Assembly: GCA_964343195.1 (NCBI GenBank)
Contig: CAYFIR010000067.1
Coordinates: forward strand, 1-34,117
Reading direction: 5' to 3'
DNA: 34,117 nucleotides
From: CAYVAP01 sp964343195
Lineage (GTDB): Bacteria > Bacteroidota > Bacteroidia > J057
Part shown: positions 31,693 through 34,117 of the stretch, in pieces
Layout of the letters: each line of letters starts with the position of its first letter
How positions within the stretch are numbered: the stretch's first letter is position 1
Position numbers and translations under genes: made by a program
The notes under the pieces: generated by a model
Seen by the model: the letters and a program-made list of their open reading frames with translations, nothing else
Database searches by the model: none
What the model was told of the DNA's origin: nothing

Positions 31693-33840
31693 ATGCGCAT
31701 ACTTACCTTGCCCTGTCTGATGATCATTCTTACGCTGGCTGCCTGCCAGTCCCACAACCAAACCACTCAAAACGACGTGCAATATCCTGCCACCAGAACC
31801 TCAGACGTTGTCGATAACTACTTTGGGACCGACGTTCCCGATCCCTACCGCTGGCTCGAAGACGACCGGGATCCTGAAGTTGAAGGCTGGGTCAAAGAAC
31901 AAAACAAGGTTACCCAGGACTTTCTTTCTCAAATCGAATACCGCCCTCAGCTCGAAGAACGCCTGGGCGCCCTTCTGAACTACGAGCGGGTCAGTTCCCC
32001 ACGTAAAGTCGGAGATTACTATTTTTTCAGCAAGAATGATGGCCTCCAAAACCAGGCCGTCATCTACATCCAGAAAGGCATTGAGGGTGAACCGGAGGTA
32101 TTCATTGATCCGAACCAGTTGTCAGAAAATGGAACGGTATCCATCAGCCTCCTCGGGGCATCGGCAGATGATCGCTACATCGCCTACAGCCGCAGCGAAG
32201 CTGGCTCTGACTGGCAAACCATCCATGTCATTGAGGTTGCCACCCGGGAAGAGCTTTCGGATAAAGTCGAGTGGGTGAAATTCTCTGGAACCAGCTGGTA
32301 CGACGGGGGATTCTTCTATTCAGGCTACCCACGTCCGGAGGCGGGCAAAGAGTTTACCGCCTCCACCGAAAATCAGTCAGTATATTATCACCGATTGGGC
32401 ACCGACCAGGCAGACGACGTGCTGATCTTCGCTGATCCGGCCCATCCCAACCGCTACCACAATGCGGGTCTTACCGAGGACAAAAAATTCCTGATCCTTT
32501 ATGCCCGCTCAGGGACCGATGGCTTTGAAACCTACTTCAAGCCCACTGCCATCAGGCAGGGCGGATTCCAACCGCTTTACACCGGATTTGAACAAAAGAA
32601 CTATGTGATCGACCACCGGGATGGAAAATTCCTGGTCATGACCGATGTCGATGCTCAAAATTATCGAGTGGTGGCTGTCCCGGTCGATGCTCCCAATGTA
32701 TCCAACTGGCAGGATGTCATTCCTGAGCAGCCAGAAGTCCTGGAAGATATCTCCACCGCTGGCGGAAAGCTTTTTGCCCAGTACCTCAAGAACGCCACTT
32801 CGCGAATTTTCCTCTACAACTATGATGGTTCTGGAAAAATGGAGCTGGAACTACCGGGTCTGGGCAGTGCAGGAGTCGCGGGGGGAAAACCCGAAGACCA
32901 GACCGTGTTTTACAGCTTTAGCTCCTACACTACCCCACCCTCGATCTATAGCTATGACCTGACAACGGGTGAATCCTCCCTCTTCTTCCAGGCTAACCTT
33001 TCCTTTGATCCCAGTCAGTACGAGACTGAGCAAGTCTTCTACAAAAGCAAGGATGGCACCGAGGTGAGCATGTTCATCACCCATAAAAAGGGCCTTCCCA
33101 TGGACGGCCAACGCCCGACCTACCTGTACGCCTACGGGGGATTTAACATCTCGCTGACGCCCAGTTTCTCGGCCTCCACCATGCTGTTGCTGGAAAATGG
33201 GGGCGTCTTTGCCGTGGCCAATCTGCGAGGTGGGGGCGAATATGGAGAAGCCTGGCATCAGCAGGGCATGCTCTATAAGAAACAGAATGTATTCGATGAC
33301 TTCATCGCCGCCGCAGAATATCTCATTGATGAAAACTACACCAGCAAGGAACGACTCGCCATCGCAGGTGGTTCCAATGGAGGACTGCTCGTCGGGGCCT
33401 GTATGACCCAGCGCCCGGATCTGTACCAGGTGGCCTTCCCCGCAGTCGGGGTAATGGACATGCTGCGTTACCACAAATTCACCGTAGGATGGGGCTGGAT
33501 TCCAGAATACGGCTGTGCAGACAGTTCACAGGAAATGTTTGAGTACCTGCGAGGCTATTCGCCGCTGCACAACCTGGATAAGGCAGATTATCCTGCTACC
33601 ATGGTCACGACGGCCGATCACGACGACAGGGTGGTACCTGCGCATAGTTTCAAGTTTGCTGCCCAGTTGCAACAGGCCCATACTGGCGAGGCCCCCGTAC
33701 TCATTCGCATCGAAACCGACGCAGGCCATGGCGCTGGCAAGCCCATCTCCAAGGTCATCGAAGAGCAGGCCGACAAATGGGCCTTTATGTTTTACAACAT
33801 GGGGGTAACGCCAGAGAATCCGGAAAAAGTGTTGCCATAG
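31693..33840 (+). CDS. prolyl oligopeptidase (S9A) lipoprotein
   Basis: A 715-residue serine peptidase that cleaves short peptides after proline. The signal segment ends LAAC, so it should be a periplasmic or outer-membrane lipoprotein (Cys18). The N-terminal DPYRWLEDDRDPEVEGWVKEQNKVT is the S9A signature, a seven-bladed propeller spans about 80-430, and the alpha/beta hydrolase domain follows. The catalytic triad is S561 (GGSNGG), D644 (ADHDDRV) and H679 (DAGHGAG), with spacings close to the porcine enzyme. R646 of DDRV would bind the substrate carbonyl region. Length is normal for the family. It is monocistronic; a tandem hairpin array follows its stop codon. Confidence 0.95.
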   Translation: MRILTLPCLMIILTLAACQSHNQTTQNDVQYPATRTSDVVDNYFGTDVPDPYRWLEDDRDPEVEGWVKEQNKVTQDFLSQIEYRPQLEERLGALLNYERVSSPRKVGDYYFFSKNDGLQNQAVIYIQKGIEGEPEVFIDPNQLSENGTVSISLLGASADDRYIAYSRSEAGSDWQTIHVIEVATREELSDKVEWVKFSGTSWYDGGFFYSGYPRPEAGKEFTASTENQSVYYHRLGTDQADDVLIFADPAHPNRYHNAGLTEDKKFLILYARSGTDGFETYFKPTAIRQGGFQPLYTGFEQKNYVIDHRDGKFLVMTDVDAQNYRVVAVPVDAPNVSNWQDVIPEQPEVLEDISTAGGKLFAQYLKNATSRIFLYNYDGSGKMELELPGLGSAGVAGGKPEDQTVFYSFSSYTTPPSIYSYDLTTGESSLFFQANLSFDPSQYETEQVFYKSKDGTEVSMFITHKKGLPMDGQRPTYLYAYGGFNISLTPSFSASTMLLLENGGVFAVANLRGGGEYGEAWHQQGMLYKKQNVFDDFIAAAEYLIDENYTSKERLAIAGGSNGGLLVGACMTQRPDLYQVAFPAVGVMDMLRYHKFTVGWGWIPEYGCADSSQEMFEYLRGYSPLHNLDKADYPATMVTTADHDDRVVPAHSFKFAAQLQQAHTGEAPVLIRIETDAGHGAGKPISKVIEEQADKWAFMFYNMGVTPENPEKVLP

Positions 33841-33880
33841 GCTGGAAGCCATGATGAAAGCTATGGAAGGTAGGGGTCTA

Positions 33881-34117
33881 TAGGTCCGCAATCAGATTTT
33901 TAATATTCTGCGTGTTTTTCAAGTGCTATTTCGCCTTCAGCGGGACTTACTTCTTTTTTAGGTCCGCAAATTGATCTTTAATATGCCACCTCTGAAAGTG
34001 CTATTTCGCCTTCAGCGGGACCTACCTTTTTTCTAGCTCCGCAAATGGATTTTTAATATGCCTCCTCTGAAAGTGTTATGTCGCCTCCCCGTTTCACGGG
34101 ATCGCGGATCAGCGGGA
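33881..34117. repeat. tandem array of 75-78 bp hairpin repeats, cut by window end
   Basis: Three copies start at 33881, 33959 and 34034. Each begins TAGGTCCGC (TAGCTCCGC in copy 3), contains TTTAATAT and a GTGCTATTTCGCC-like core, and ends GCGGGACNTA followed by a T-rich tail. The two ends pair (9 bp with one bulge), so each unit can fold as a closed hairpin and then meets five or six T residues. Copy 3 carries an extra segment of about 23 bases before its end and is interrupted by the window boundary. Confidence 0.75.

Noticed and set aside
33881..34117. CRISPR array
   Set aside because: The period is 75-78 bases but the whole unit is repeated, with no constant short repeat plus unique spacers, and no cas gene is near.

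Overview
The window reads as a chromosomal segment of a Bacteroidota bacterium, most likely a marine or sediment Saprospiria/Lewinella-type relative. Signs are two type IX secretion (T9SS) C-terminal sorting domains (one only a remnant), a CarboxypepD-plug TonB-dependent receptor, an LruC-domain lipoprotein, TAnnTTTG-like promoter elements, poor Shine-Dalgarno sequences, and a phe/tyr gene order (pheA, aminotransferase, tyrA, DAHP synthase-chorismate mutase) typical of the phylum. No rRNA, tRNA, IS element or CRISPR array was recognised.

Layout. 1-4730: mfd (minus), then an Rpn/PD-(D/E)XK nuclease-like gene (minus). 4930-8100: an AT-richer block with a fragment of a lost T9SS-secreted protein (minus), followed by three plus-strand genes: a sensor/LuxR-type regulator, a SAM methyltransferase resembling fatty-acid-methyl-ester (PhcB-like) enzymes, and a membrane fatty-acid desaturase, closed by a terminator. 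An 18-bp perfect palindrome lies between the regulator and the methyltransferase. 8187-10658: VWA protein and JmjC/cupin-8 protein. 10688-16334: minus-strand AddA/RecB-like helicase-nuclease, LruC lipoprotein and a small membrane protein. 16496-21423: T9SS beta-helix-type secreted protein and TonB-dependent receptor, whose upstream regions share 11-bp-phased TACCCAA-like direct repeats. 21743-22195: small coiled-coil secreted protein.

22316-27225 (minus): aromatic amino acid operon pheA, aminotransferase, tyrA, four-helix-bundle protein, DAHP synthase-chorismate mutase. It is preceded by a 21-codon leader ORF carrying seven Phe and two Tyr codons and by an intrinsic terminator just before pheA, so the whole operon looks controlled by ribosome-mediated attenuation. 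Intercistronic gaps hold 7-bp micro-repeats that in places supply stop codons. 27322-28976 (plus): a GH127 beta-sandwich-only lipoprotein translationally coupled to a DUF1080 (3-keto-disaccharide hydrolase-type) protein. 29036-31280 (minus): PyrR-like phosphoribosyltransferase, Cys-rich lipoprotein and two PAP2 phosphatases. 31693-33840: prolyl oligopeptidase. 33881 to the end: a tandem array of about 75-78 bp hairpin repeats that runs off the window.

The most notable items are the phenylalanine attenuator with its unannotated leader peptide, the regulator/methyltransferase/desaturase island as a possible lipid-signal system, the shared phased operator upstream of the receptor and its partner, and the terminal hairpin array. 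Functions are assigned from motifs read by eye; no database search was run.
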